Shown here piece after piece: positions 20,560-32,579 of a DNA stretch of 64,000 bases. Within the stretch, counting starts at the first letter, position 1; each line of letters begins with the position of its first letter. The position numbers and the translations under genes are program-made. The notes beneath the pieces were generated by a model. It had not been told where the DNA came from, did no database searches, and worked only from the letters and a program-made list of their open reading frames with translations. This DNA comes from Miscanthus floridulus (Eukaryota; Streptophyta; Magnoliopsida; Poales; Poaceae): the NCBI RefSeq assembly GCF_019320115.1, contig NC_089581.1, forward strand, positions 11,099,707 through 11,163,706, read 5' to 3'.

Positions 20560-23500
20560 TGTAACACCCTAAAATTTGCCTCTTTTGAAAATAGGTTTAA
20601 AATGATTTGTTTCTAAATTTTGTGCTCATGAAATATAGGAAAAAGAAATATTTTTCATTAAATTAGAATTCATCATAAGGTTTAGCAACATGGATGTGCA
20701 TGCATGCCGGTGCATTTATTTATTTGTATTGTGTGGATTTGATTTAAATTGAAAATATGCCAAAATGTTTTTGAAGTTGGCTTTGAAGTAAAAGAAAAGA
20801 AGATTTGAAAATAAAAGAATTTAAAAAGTTGTAAAAATTATTTTTGGGAAGACTTACTAAAATTCCTCATTTTTACTTGAGTTGAAAAAGTATATTTGAA
20901 ACCCCATTTGAATTTGACTTTGGTTATGTTTGAATTTGATTTAAAAAAGCTAAATAGGAAAAAATTTGAAAATGGAAACTCACTTTCTCCCTCTCTCCAC
21001 TGCGCCAGCCTATTCTCGCTCCCCTCCTCTCCTTCGACCCAGTGCAGCAGCAAGCCGCACCAATGCGCCATTTCCTCGCGCCTACGCTCACTCACTGCCT
21101 TCTTCCGCTTGGGCCTAACCCTCTCGGCCCACTGCTCCCTCTCCTTCTCTTCCTCTCTCACCCACACTCTCTCGGCCCAGTGTCCCTTCTATTCCCTCCC
21201 ACTCAGCCGATGGCCCAGCGTAGCCTAGCCTAAATCCTCAGCCTGCTCAGCCGCTTGGCATCGCCCGCATGAGCCCTCTCTCCCTCGCTGACTGCCTTGG
21301 CCCACTCGTCAGATGTTTCTCCTAGCTCGTAACTGTCATGGACTCGCCATGGCCATGTCCTTCTTCAACATGAGTCACCTCGGTACCTTGCGCCATAAGC
21401 TAACCCGGCCCTTAAATAGTAGCCTCCTGGTGCCGTGCATCCCCCACCGTGCCCTAGATCGAACCATAGCACCGCCAGGAGCCCTAGTCTTGTAGTCCCA
21501 CATCCGCCGAAGGAGCCTGATGTCGTCGAGCCACCTAATTGGTTCTCTATCAAGGTAAGATCATCTACGAGCTTCGAATTGGATTCTAAAGCGCACAGAG
21601 CCCCTTAATCCTCTCTCTCCCGCTCTGTTCTGGCTTATTCCGTGTAGCCAATGCTTTGTAGCCGCCATAACCCATCACCCGCCCTCTCTGCTTTGCAATA
21701 ACCGCTGCAAAGTGCGTAGACGAGTTCACCGTGTCCTTAATTAGCTTCCCGAGCCAAATCCCAGTGCAATTATGCTGTAGTGCTTTTGTCGAATAGCTCC
21801 GGCGAGCTCTGGTCATCACCGGCCATGGCACCACTGGAAGTGAGCCGTGCATGCGTTGCCATGGTTAAGTTGCTAGCTAACTTGATGACATCATCTCCAA
21901 CGTCATGCTTTATTTGTGGCCATTTTCCTTTACAAAAACAAACCTGAAATACAATAGAAATACACATCATCTTGAGCCGTCCACGTTGAGATCAATGGTC
22001 CAGATTAGAAGATACCCTTTTGCTGGTATTTTTATTAAAGAGCCCCTCTATTTTCAGCAAATTAACCCGCGGTCAAAAGCGTAATCACATATTACGTTTT
22101 CTTCTTTGAAAAGCGTAGTTTCGTTGGTTTAGATGTAAAATACGTTTTCACTTATTTACAGATTTGCCACTGATTTTATTTTAGCCATAACTTCTCCGTT
22201 TTAACTCTAATTTGACCCGTTCAACTTGCGTTACATTCGTAATTTCATAATCTACATGTTTATACTACTGTTAGATGTGTTTTCAACTTTTAAAATTCGT
22301 GATTAGATTTAATCTATTATTTTATTAAAGGAAATATTGTTTAAATAATATCTTCTGCATTTTAACTCTGTTTTAGTCCATTAAAGTTGCGTTAGATTCA
22401 TAGTGATGAGATCTACGCGTTAGTAACAATGTTTATCATGTCACTAATACTGGAATTTCATGGTTTGAATCATATCTTAAATAACAATTATGCAACTGGA
22501 TTTTATAAATAGAATATGATTTGTTTCACTTTAGTTTTATAAATCAAATCTAAATTTGACTTAAAGTATAATCTCTATAAAATATCTTATATATGTTTTT
22601 ATATAAATAAAACACATGAGGCTAATAGTTTTATGAGCAGATCTCTTAGTAGTTGGATCTTTTTAACCGTAGCTCCGATTAGAGTGCTTGTTCGCGTCTG
22701 TGTGTTCATAGCGAGACGTAGATTCGTTTTACAAACTTTTCATCTTGATTTTTATTTTGGTGTACTATTCTAATTTAGATCTATTGGTTGCTTTGTGTAT
22801 GATTGTATGGATGCTTGTGTGGTGCTTTATGATTACATCCAGTTGGCGAGATATATGTGGTGATCAAGAAGAAGAAGAAGAAGAAGAACGTTGAAGATTA
22901 AAGCTTACCGAAGGATCGATGTTTAAGGTAAGTATAGCATGGGATCTTCCTTGTTATCCTATACACCTTTAATAATTTGATTCATACTGCATGTGTCTAC
23001 CTTGACTACCACTAAAGATTTCCTAGTACTTTGTACCTTATACCTTGATACCTATGGGGTATTGCATTGGGTAGTATGATGCTAGCACTCAATTAAAGAC
23101 CATGATCTTGTAACTTGACTAATGGAATATGCAATAAACACTAAAAGATGCTTTTTAGCAACATGGAACAAGGAGGCTAGAGCATTGGGCTATTTTATGG
23201 TGCTCTAGATTCCTCTCCCTAAGGACTTATCTGTAAGTGATCATCCGAGACTTACAGTACAATTGTGAGGGCTACATGGCTCTAGCTTTAGCTCAGTATG
23301 AGGACCTTTTCTAGCTTGTTAGTGGTTATCTTTATTGGCGTAAGACTGGCTTGACGAATCGGGTATAGGACAACCTCTACTCTTATGTGTATAGCCGTGA
23401 TGAAATTGTGCCATTCGACAGGGGGGTTCCTATATCTGTTTGCCGAGTGAATCTAATGGCCTTAACTTATTAGACGAACCTTTGAAAGGCTTCATAGTGA

Positions 23501-24211
23501 ACCCTGCCGACCTTCCTTGGAAGTGGGTCAAGAGATTAGCTACCTCGGACGAAAGGGTAAATCACGACTCACAGTGAAAGTGTACAACCTCTGCAAAGTG
23601 TAAAACTGGTATATCAGCCGTGCTCACGGTCACGAGCGGCCTTGGAACCCTTACGGAATAGATGATCACTAATGGTTAATGATGATGAGCATGGATGATA
23701 CTAATGATGAATATGCTCATTAATGGTTAATGTTTATGTAATTCATTATTCATGTTTACCTGATCATGTGTTTATATGGGCTTGTGGTAAACTTGTTGCC
23801 ACCCAATTGCTAAAAGATGACTCATTAAAATCTAACCACAGTTAAACCAGTGTTAGCCTTTTGAGCCTCATAAACCCCATGTTATATTTGTTGAGTACGA
23901 CATATACTTACACTTGTTTTACTTTTTAAATCTTTGGAAAAATCCTGGATGGGTACCAGATTGCTAGAGTTTGGAGGAATTAGGCTTGTGATCAACCAGT
24001 CAGTTGTCCCTGTGGATTTGGAGTCTTCGCCTGAAGATCGGAGTTGCCTTTCCGCTGTCTATACTCTAAGATTATAATCTTTTTACTAATATGCTATGTA
24101 TTTAAGCATTGTCTTTTGATATTACCCTTATTTGTAGCTATATGTAAGATTTGACTTCCTGGGCTCATATATAGTGTGTATCTAGTTTTGTTCTTAAAAC
24201 CGGGTGCTACA
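20560..24211 (+). mobile_element. long Ty3/gypsy LTR (about 3.65 kb), right LTR
   Basis: Begins TGTAACACCCTAAAATTTGC directly after a polypurine tract and ends ACCGGGTGCTACA, giving TG..CA ends. The length and terminal sequence fit large-LTR chromoviruses of the Tekay/Del type, which is an inference. Only one LTR is in the window. The open frames inside (20896-21228, 21313-21495, minus 20838-21167) are in a CT-rich region and show no domains. The following DNA is an L1 fragment, so the element probably inserted into that LINE. Confidence 0.65.
22866..22891. repeat. GAA microsatellite
   Basis: Six to eight GAA/AGA units in a row, inside the gypsy LTR. Confidence 0.8.
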
Positions 24212-25450
24212 AAATATAGACTAGCTAAATGGACTTAATATGTCAGCCTAAAGAACAAAGGGGTCTAGGTATTCTAACCTAGAATTACAAATAAATGTCT
24301 TTTGAGTAAATGACTCTTTAAATTATGTAATGGGCAGGGGTTTGGCGAGATTTATTGAGAAACAAATATATTAAAGACAAGACGTTATTACAAGTTGTCA
24401 AAAAAGCATGTGATTCGCATTTTTGAATGAGTCTTATGGGTGTAAAGGACACCTTCTTGAGTTTGGGTAATTTTAGATTGCATAATGGTAACCAAATTAG
24501 GTTTTGGGTAGATATTTGGCTTGGTTACTAGCCATTAAAATTCCAACAGTACCCAACACTTTTCAATATTGTACGAAGGAAACACGCAAAGGTTGCAGAG
24601 GTCTTAGGCTCGACTCCACTAAATGTTGAATTTAGAAGAGCATTACTGGAAACAAACTTCTAGAATGGAATCATCTAGTAGCAAGGGTGGCCAACTTTAA
24701 TCTGCAGCAATGTAATGATGTGTCTGTGCATCACCTGCTTAAGAATGGGGTTTTTACAGTGAAATCGATGTATAGCTTCCTAGTCAGTAATGTGATGAAA
24801 GTATCACAATTAGTCTAGCGGCTTAAGATACTTTTGAAGATTAAAATTTTCTTTGGTTTTTTCAAAGAGGGGTTATTCTCACTAAAGATAACTTAGCAAA
24901 ATGCAACTAGAATGGAGATAGGCCTTGCTGTTTTTGTAGCAAAACCAAAAACCACCCATCATCTCTTTTTTGAGTGTTTGTATGCCAAGTTTCTTTGGAG
25001 GGTAGTCCATATGATACTAGGAATTAATCCACCTATGCATGTTTCACACTTATTTAATACCTGTTATGCTATGAGTGATAATACTTTTAGATCTTTTTGT
25101 TAGGCACAACAACTTTTTGTTGTCAATCTGGCTAATAAGGAACGAAGAGGTTCTTGACAAGTGTAGACCAAAATCTCTCTTGCAGGTTCTTTTTAGGGGG
25201 ACACATTGGCTCTGATTCTGGGCCCAATTACAACGATGTGAGGTGCAACAATCAATCATCATTGAGGCATGCCGTAAGCTGGAGAATGCGATAATGCGAC
25301 TCTTTGCGTCATTTGGTTGGCCTATTTTTTTTTCTATAATCAGGTTTTGAGTTATACTTGTTGAAAACTCCTTTCAAGTGTTTTGTGTTTTGAGATGTAA
25401 TAAGTTTTGTCTGATTCCTCTTGTTGGAGGATGAAGCCAAATATTTCTTC
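24212..25450 (+). mobile_element. L1-type LINE ORF2 C-terminal fragment
   Basis: Broken plus-strand frames give LICQPKEQRGLGIL, FRLHNGNQIRFWVDIWLG, LLKNGVFTVKSMYSFLV and a reverse-transcriptase zinc-binding domain (PCCFC..KTTHHLFFECLYAKFLW) at about 24920-25010. These belong to the region downstream of RT in plant L1 ORF2. Multiple stops and frameshifts are present. It begins exactly where the gypsy LTR ends, so its 5' part was displaced by that insertion or lost. It meets an oppositely oriented L1 fragment at about 25450. Confidence 0.75.
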
Positions 25451-26200
25451 CATTATCTAAAAAACATATCTAAACATGCACCAAATAAGCACAACTAGAT
25501 GGCATTTGAAGAAAATGTGGTTGATTGATTCTGGCTTACCACACAAAACACAACTCACATTCCCTTTCCAACCTTTCTTCTTTAAAGATTGAGCAACTTG
25601 CAATTTGTTGTTAATAACCTCCCATAGAAAAAAAAAATTCATCAGAATTTGACAGCCACAAATGAATTTGCTATAAGACTCCTGACTCTCCCATTAGTCA
25701 AGAAATGATAGAGGGATTTGGTTGTGAAGCACCCATTTTTGTTCAGACCCCCACTAATATTATCTTGTTATCTTATTCCCCTTCATCCAGACTGATCCCA
25801 TTCAGTGAATGCAAAAGGAACTACCACTCTTGATGTTCCCTATTGGAGAAGGATATTCTGAAGGGAGTTTGCCATTCCCCATATGAAAAACAATCAACAA
25901 CTATGCAGTCTGGTTTAGCACAAATATCATACAAAATTCTCATATTGAATTTGCAAAGTGGTATCCTCTAACCACACATCATGCCAAAAGAAGGTACTCT
26001 TATCATCCCTAACTTTTTGAATTGCTGTCACAAAAAGATCTTTTTGAATTGCTCCCCATTTAAAGTGCTTGACCTTATGTGGGCCCTGCCAAAATTGTGA
26101 GGTACCTCTCACTTTCGATTAGAAAAAAAATTGACCCCCTCATGTATTTAGCATCTAGAATTTTGTACCAAGTATCTTTAGAGCCTTTAAGAAATTTCCA
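25451..26200 (-). mobile_element. second L1-type LINE fragment, opposite orientation
   Basis: The minus strand gives WQGPHKVKHFKWGAIQKD, then KSTFFWHDVWLEDTTLQIQ (about 25930-26110), and further on the zinc-binding RT-associated motif SCVLCGKPESINHIFFKC at 25490-25570. The order is that of L1 ORF2 C-termini. Frames are broken. It is tail to tail with the preceding plus-strand L1 fragment. Confidence 0.75.
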
Positions 26201-26439
26201 AATCTATTTTTTTCGCAGACAATCGTTCATAATTCTAGCATTGATAATTTAGGATCTAGCATTCTCATTGTTAGCATCTTATTGCTAAATTTTTACAGGG
26301 TCTTCATCATTTCAAGATCTGCAAGTACACCTATTGGGGGGAGCCTATTTGGTATATGGGTCAAGACTCCCTCAAGAAGAGGCTCAACTAGTGCTAGTGT
26401 AGTGGCATGTAAAACCCACGCCCATCAAGGGGCCACTTG

Positions 26440-26560
26440 TAAGTATTCATTGCCTATATATAGTGCCCAAAGGGCATAAGGGCATGGGACTCTCACCCCA
26501 ATTCATTTGCTTGTCTCAAAACCCTAATGTATCCCCATCCACCACCAAGCTCTCCCTCTT
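26440..26560 (+). promoter_or_regulatory. TATA-like element and leader
   Basis: GCCTATATATAGTGCCC at about 26451-26467 is a good plant TATA context, about 300 bp upstream of the small frame at 26756. The surrounding sequence may equally belong to an LTR. Weak evidence. Confidence 0.3.
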
Positions 26561-26579
26561 AGTCTATTCTGAACCCAAG

Positions 26580-26790
26580 TTCCAACTGATTGTTATCGCA
26601 AAACTCTCTACTCTCTCTCTTAGTCTGTTCGGAACACAAGTTCCAACAACACATTCATGAAGGAGAATATGTGGAATCCTAATTATTACCGCAAAACTCT
26701 CTACTCTCCCTCTTAGTCTGTTCGGAACCCAAGTCCCAACAACACTAAATACTTCATGAAGGAGAATATGTGGAATCCTGATTGTTACCA
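26580..26790. repeat. tandem duplication of about 100 bp
   Basis: Two successive units share GCAAAACTCTCTACTCTC, CTTAGTCTGTTCGGAAC, CAACAACAC and CATGAAGGAGAATATGTGG. The second unit contains the ATG of the 54-codon frame at 26756; the equivalent ATG in the first unit soon hits a stop. Confidence 0.8.
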
Positions 26791-26920
26791 CAAAATCCTT
26801 GATGTTATTGAAGCTGATAGACCAGTCCATGGATGGTTCATCTATGATAGTTCCTTTGCAGAAACCACAACCAAGGGTAGAATATTTCGTGTACCAAGAG
26901 AAGAGCATGAGGAGAATTAG
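26756..26920 (+). CDS. small unrecognised open frame (54 codons)
   Basis: Starts MKENMWNPDCYHKILDVIEA and ends RIFRVPREEHEEN. No domain, signal peptide or membrane segment is seen and I do not recognise it. Amino-acid composition looks protein-like (HGWFIYDSSF in the middle), so it may be an exon of a larger gene or a captured fragment. It lies just after a duplicated leader. Coding status is uncertain. Confidence 0.3.
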   Translation: MKENMWNPDCYHKILDVIEADRPVHGWFIYDSSFAETTTKGRIFRVPREEHEEN

Positions 26921-27313
26921 TTTAGCGAGTCTAGTTCTTTAGGCTCTGGTTATGTTTTTTCAGGCTTTGATGACCATGACCCCATCTATCTAAACCTATA
27001 CTCAATCTAAACCTTCCAAAAACACATGTAGTACTTCTATTTGGCTTTGGATCACTATGTACATAGAAATGGTTTGTTTGAGTACTAGAATAACCCAAGA
27101 ACTAAGCTGAGCTGCTGTGTGATGGAAATTTCAGTTATTGCCCCTATGGTCGATTAGGAGAGTCTGTTACACTAGTAGTCGTAGGGTGATCTAAGGAGTA
27201 GGGCTACATGAGCCAATAACATTGGAGATTTTTAGATACTGATATCAGTATTAGAGCTATCAATAATTCTCAAATTAGTTTAGACCCTAGTACTTAATGT
27301 TTAATCTCATTTA

Positions 27314-28169
27314 GATTATGTTTGGTTTGGTGCTATGTAATGTTATTCATTTACAGCGTTAAGCGATTGCATTAAAAATGTTTGTTTTTGCCTCCACCGT
27401 AATTGGGTCCTATGTAATCGGATACTTTCTCATACGAAACCAATACCGTTGTTATCCTTCCGTAATATAATGGATAGCTGGCCCATCATCTTCATTGCGT
27501 TTTCAACTTGACTACTCGTGTTACTGACAATAACGCCGTGCAGCCATGAACCCGCAACTTCGTCTTATCACCGCCCCCGAGCGCTCAGGAAGCCCACGGA
27601 CCCACATGGACAATGGTGGCAAGGCTCTACTGCCGTATGCCCAAGGACAACAGAGCAGGTGGCTTGGTGGCGACTGATATGTGGTGGCCAGGGTAGAATG
27701 TCATATGCGATGTAGCCTTGGGCTCATGGGCGGCGGCGGTAGGCCGCATCTTAACTCTCTGCTGCCGCTACATGAGGTGCATGATGTCTAGCACCGGCGC
27801 CGGCGGCAATAGGCCGCGTCTTAACTCTGGGCTGCCACTACATGAGGTGCACGGTGTGTAGTGCCGACGACACCAGCCGTGGGGACACAAGCTCCTACGG
27901 TGGTGTACTACTTGTCATGGACACCACCATGAACCAAACCACCACTGGCTACCACCGCTACCATAGGCTCCATGTAGCAGCTTGTGGCAGGGCTTGGGCT
28001 TGGTTGTTCAATGGTATGCTAGGAGCTCTGTCCCGCTGGACAGCTTGCCTCCCATGGCAGCTTCTGGTATCCATTTGCGTTACAGTGTTGATTTGTTACT
28101 TTGTTATCGTTAGCGGTGCTTTGTAGTTACAATGATGTTTGCGTTATGATTTCAGAACCAAACATCACC
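27314..28169. mobile_element. Harbinger-like non-autonomous element (TSD TTA)
   Basis: An 856-bp element. The left end GATTATGTTTGGTTTGG and the reverse complement of the right end, GGTGATGTTTGGTTCTG, form the inverted termini, and TTA flanks both sides (27311-27313 and 28170-28172). The ends match the Tourist style of the MITE at 15506 (TGTTTGGTT). The interior is GC-rich with open frames (e.g. 27842-28126) that carry no recognisable domain, so it may contain captured host sequence. Confidence 0.7.
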
Positions 28170-29349
28170 TTAGTCCGCTTTGTGGAGGATTAGGGCTACC
28201 AACAATTCTCAACTTCGTTAGTGCCCCAATAACTAAATGTTTAACCTCATTACCAGTCATATGACATATCAACAATGTTATGTTTGTGAATGGTCATGAT
28301 GTTAGAGCAATATAATACCATGTTCAAGCCTCAGTGTTTTTACTACTAGCGCTGCCACCATCTCGGGCTCTGGTGGTCTCCGACACTGCCGTTGCCCATC
28401 CCCACCGATTGCTCATTCACCTTTCTCCCCGAGCCCTCCTAAACTACTCTAATTTTGCCACATACAATTAGCATAAACCAATTCAAATTTTGCATATTTT
28501 GCAAGTGTGTGGATGGATGACTGCTTTCTTTCCGTTTGATTGCAAAGTGATCCATTTCATGGAATATGAATGGGTCAAGCATGCATATTTTGTTCACATT
28601 ACTAAAAGCTCTCGACATTCTCAAAAGGGGTGCCACGCTTGAGCATGCCACCTCCCGTGTGAAAGAAACCGAATTTCATCTCTACTATAATGGACCAAAC
28701 AAAATTATACTAGGTCCCCTCGAAAAATGTCCCCCGCTGAGAGCTTCCAACCATTAGGCACCTAGGAAAATACACACAGGAACTCATCTCCATTAAAACC
28801 AAGGGCTAATAAAACACCTAAATCAAATCCAATGGCCATGATTCAACATGGGATACTAGCCTTCTCACGCATCCACACACCCGCACACCAACGCCACGCC
28901 CTCGCTCCTCCCCGCATCCTACATGCCCAAGTTTGATTCCTACACCCACTCGCATACTCCAGATTCCCACCGCAATGGCGACTGCGCTCTCCAAATCCAC
29001 TGTCAAATCCCACCCTAGGTCGCCCACCACAGCGCAGCTGCCACCACCGCTGAAACCCAGCTCTAGCACCGCGTCGGCTGGCGGTGGGGCGGCACCATCG
29101 AAGAACACAGCGATGGCGGAGCTCAAGTCATGCGTGCTCACCATGCTCGCCAAGCTCTCAGACCACGACACGCACCACATCACCATCGAGGAGCTAGACC
29201 GCATCATCCACACGCCACCGTCGACCGACGTCGTGCCCATGCTGCTCAACGCGTTGGCATCCGACTCCCTAGGGCTCGCCTCCCCGTCCAAGCGCGAGTC
29301 GCTGCTCCTCCTCACCATGCTCTGCGCGTCGCATCTAGATGCGGCCGCG

Positions 29350-30596
29350 CCTGCCCGCAGGAACAGTGGTCGTGGCAGTGGTGATCCAAGGCCTGAGTCC
29401 CCAGCGGCGCCATGGCCAGGCCTATGCCCGCAAGGCCTGCACCCACGGCGGACCATGGCGGCGGTTTAGCTCCATCCGTAGTCCACCCCTACACTCAAAC
29501 ATGACGCGGCTACACAGATCAAGCACAGTCACGTAGGTCGTCCCTGGCACCAATAGGCAGGCGTGTGCATCTCTCATCCTCCTTCCCTTCTCCTCCTCCT
29601 TCTCCTCCCCTTCTTGCTATGGTTGAATCCATTGGTCCTGTGCTGGATCTACAGCACCAGTGTATTGTAATATGTGCTTATTAAGTGTTCGATGGTATTC
29701 TGCTGAGAAGAGGCCTAGGTCCAATGCTGTGTGCATCTTGGAGGTACGAGATGTAGAATTTGGTCTCTTGCTTGCCTGTAGTTGATTTTTTAGAATTGAA
29801 TACTGATGTAGATGCCTATTTGTTGAATAAACTAACCATATTTGTCATGTATAGATTACAGCTCATCCCTGTATTTATGTGCTTGATACACCTAGAATTC
29901 TTGTGCCAAGCATACAAGATATGGTCTAAAGCTTGCTTTGACAGGTAATATTTTAGTTCAATTCAATGGAGTAAACTGGCATACTTGTTCTTTCTTTAAA
30001 TTCTTGGTACTAATGGTGCTGTTTTAAGCTCTATATCTTCTCCCTACCTTGACTATTACAAATCAGAGATCGAGAAAATTGGGAAAGAAGTAAGTTGTAG
30101 TTTCTGTACAACTAGATTGTTAGCTCTTGCATCTATGCTTTAGCGTATACTTTATATTGTTTATTTTGATAGGGCTAAATGCTGATATTGCGTTTCCAAA
30201 ATTCATTAGTGTTTATATATGCCGGTATAAACAGAACATGAAGCCCTGCAAGTGATGATAATTTCTCTAGAAACTTCGAACTGATGTGACCTAGGTAAGA
30301 ACAACCTTCAAGCTCGAATCTAAATTAAGTAGGGGGTATTATAGCAGCAAAGTTAGAACTATAATTTTTACCCATATGAATTTGCAATACAAACTAATGT
30401 TTAGTCATAAAAAAGATATATCCTTTTGCTTGTCAAAGGAAAGTAGTATTATCTTTGGCGATAAATTTTATTGATAAACTGTGTGTTAAAACTATTTTAG
30501 CATTTTTCAAAAAGCAGTTAGCTTTGGAGAAAAAGATCAAATAGTTTTTGTAAATGGTCCTATGTATCCTTTTCCTATAGATGAAGCATATGTGCA
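29350..30596. repeat. 1.25-kb duplicated block, copy 1
   Basis: Near-identical to 32580-33855 in direct orientation. Both start at CTGCCCGCAGGAA and end at GATGAAGCATATGTG, with only scattered substitutions and small indels. The ends are not TG..CA with target duplications, so these are not LTRs of one element. This copy lies inside the TOR1-like gene. Confidence 0.85.
29855..29944 (+). pseudogene. exon fragment of a DAR/MTG1-type mitochondrial GTPase, copy 1
   Basis: After an acceptor (TGTATAG) the frame reads ITAHPCIYVLDTPRILVPSI, then, one frame later, GLKLALT before a donor GTAATA. The VLDTPG-like box (here TPR) and the VPSI..DM..GLKLALTG block belong to circularly permuted YlqF/SIN2-type GTPases. 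A short deletion between the two pieces (expected DMETGLKL) breaks the frame. Only one exon is visible. Confidence 0.6.
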
Positions 30597-30760
30597 TGCT
30601 TGGCCAAAGCGGTGGAAGGGGCGGGGCCTAGGCCTGGTGCCATCGGGATGTTTGGGAAGCTCGGTCCTAGGATTTGCATGTTGCTCGGTGGGTAGGTCGT
30701 GCAAGCCAAGGCGGCATTGCTCGGCTTCATGGGAAGTTTGGTGCAGGTGGGTGCTCCCTT

Positions 30761-31522
30761 TCTAAATTTTGTTGTGCGTGCCTTCTGTTCCATGATTTTA
30801 CTCAAGGAATGACAGATATTAGAAGGCCTTGCTAATTATTGGTCATGCCGTATTTTAGGCAGGAGTTTATCCTAGACTGGGGGTAGGGGTTATTTTGAAG
30901 TCTCAAGTTCTTAGTTTGAATCATAACATTGTTTTGGTTGTGGGCTGTGCAGTTCCTGTTAACTTTATTAGGTATGAAAAATACAGGCAAGGTTTTGGTC
31001 TACAGGGAGCAGGTCAAGAATTTGCTATTTGGTAGTAGTAGATTACTTGTGGTGTGGGGCTATGAATGTTATCCTCTACTCAGGTTAGGGCTTCCAGCAG
31101 GTTCACTTCTTCTTTGTGGTACTATGGCTTCTATATCTCATAGAAAAGTGTAGGGTTGACACTTGTAAGTTTTCAAACTGCTGGTGAATCATTACTGAGA
31201 ATGGCAAATGGAGATATGATTTTAAAGCATGAGCACTGTGATCACAATGTGACTCCTGATAGAGTGAATGTAGAAGTTCAACGCTTGATGTCATCCCGGA
31301 GAACAAAGAGTCTGGGTTTACTTGTTTCTGTTTGACTTGATGGACAATGGAAAATATCATATTGTTGTGATTTTGTGAGGTCCATAAATAGGAGCTTAAT
31401 TGACCTTGTATTGACATCTCTCCCTCTTTATAGTTTCACCATGGATTATGAGACAGAGATATGACGTAGAGTTCAATTAAAATGTTTTTTTCTCATTTAT
31501 TATTTAATGTATTATTTCAGAA
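30761..31522. other. spacer with weak coding-like stretch, nothing identified
   Basis: A frame around 31150-31330 reads TLVSFQTAGESLLRMANGD and continues to LMSSRRTKSLGLLV before stops. I could not assign it. It may be a further captured exon. Confidence 0.3.
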
Positions 31523-31687
31523 GGGCAGGCCTGGTGCAAGCGGTAGAGTTTTACCGCTGTGACCGGAAGGTTCCGAGTTTGAGTCGCGGTCTCCTCGCAT
31601 TGCACAGGCAAGGGTAAGGCTTGCCACTAACACCCTTCCCTAGACCCCGCATAGATCGGGAGCTCTCTACACTGGGTACGCCCATTT
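31523..31687 (+). mobile_element. tRNA-derived SINE (Au-like)
   Basis: Starts GGGCAGGCCTGGTGCAAGCG with an A-box-like GGTGCAAGCGGTAGAG, then a B-box-like GAGTTTGAGTCGCGG. The body reads GGTAAGGCTTGCCACTAAC and CCCCGCATAGATCGGGAG and ends CACTGGGTACGCCCATTT. This is the layout of the widespread plant Au-type SINE, transcribed by RNA polymerase III and mobilised by LINE machinery. No clear target duplication was found. Confidence 0.8.
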
Positions 31688-32579
31688 GAGACAGTAGAAG
31701 ACAGTCATTTTATCTATCCTCTTACTTGTTGGTAGTGTGAGCCATGTTGGATGGTGGTCGTGTATTAGTCTTTTGATTTATAGTATTGGATCGTGTTTGA
31801 ATGTTTTAGATATTTTCTAATCTTTTTAGACTTTGATTTACAAGTAGCATGTAGCTTGCTAGGTTGGACTGTACTTGTGTCTTTTGTTTTTATTATTATT
31901 ACATTTACATGATTCATCTGTATTACGAATTATGATAACATGGATCATGAGTATAAGGTTAAGGTTCTAGCTTAGCTCTTTGAGTTTTGTTGGTTATCTA
32001 GCCTACCATATAATACACCAGTTAGAATAAATCTACAGCCACACAACAAATGCCTACTCCATAGTCATGACCTATGCTACATCCACACCCATGAATGCAT
32101 CTAGAAAATATAACACCATCAAAACGGATGCACCAGATTTTTTCTTAGCCATTCTCTCTCATTAGTCATTGCTCATCCAAATCCGATGGCTCATGTTTAG
32201 TGTGTCTGCCCTTCATCATCCTCCCACGGACCTCACATGCGCACACGCAGGCTCACATTGATTTTGGTTGCCCCATCCACGATCATCACTCTCCCATGCC
32301 CGTGCCTGGCAGCCATGGTTGGATGCTCAGATTCTCTTTTTCGTCTATTCTTCACTCGAGTGTGTGGAGAGAAACTGATCCAATCGCCGGCTGCGCGACG
32401 GCGCTGCGACAGGGAAGCGGCAGCAAGGGGCGAGCTATCTCTGCACTAGGCGAGGCCACGGCGGGGCGCATGGTGGCCTGGGTGCCGCTGCCTAGCGAGG
32501 CGCGAAGCTGGACGGGGCCTGCCACGGCGAAGCTTCTATGCTCCCTAGCGTTAGGTTCGAGACGTCGTCGGCCAGGTAA
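31688..32579. other. spacer, then GC-rich leader-like DNA before duplicated block 2
   Basis: AT-rich to about 32180. From 32200 it is GC-rich with an open frame (32200-32901) that crosses into the duplicated block and has no recognisable domain. It could be the 5' end of the gene from which the block was copied. Confidence 0.35.

Larger units (their letters stand above)
28975..30760 (+). pseudogene. TORTIFOLIA1/SPIRAL2-like microtubule-associated protein gene, chimeric
   Basis: The ATG at 28975 begins MATALSKSTVKSHPRSP, followed by AMAELKSCVLTMLAKLSDHD, ELDRIIHTPPSTDVVPMLL and LLLLTMLCASHLDAAA, the N-terminal HEAT-repeat start of grass TOR1-like proteins that bind cortical microtubules. The match stops at about 29345. 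It resumes at about 30598 with LAKAVEGAGP, IGMFGKLGPRICMLLGG, a stop, then VQAKAALLGF (to about 30760). The roughly 100 residues expected between are absent and replaced by a 1.25-kb block shared with 32580-33855. The interruption and the in-frame stop make this a pseudogene. The family match comes from remembered rice-type sequence. Confidence 0.75.

Noticed and set aside
31523..31600. tRNA gene
   Set aside because: A- and B-box-like motifs are present, but the sequence cannot fold as a cloverleaf with an acceptor stem and continues into a SINE body.
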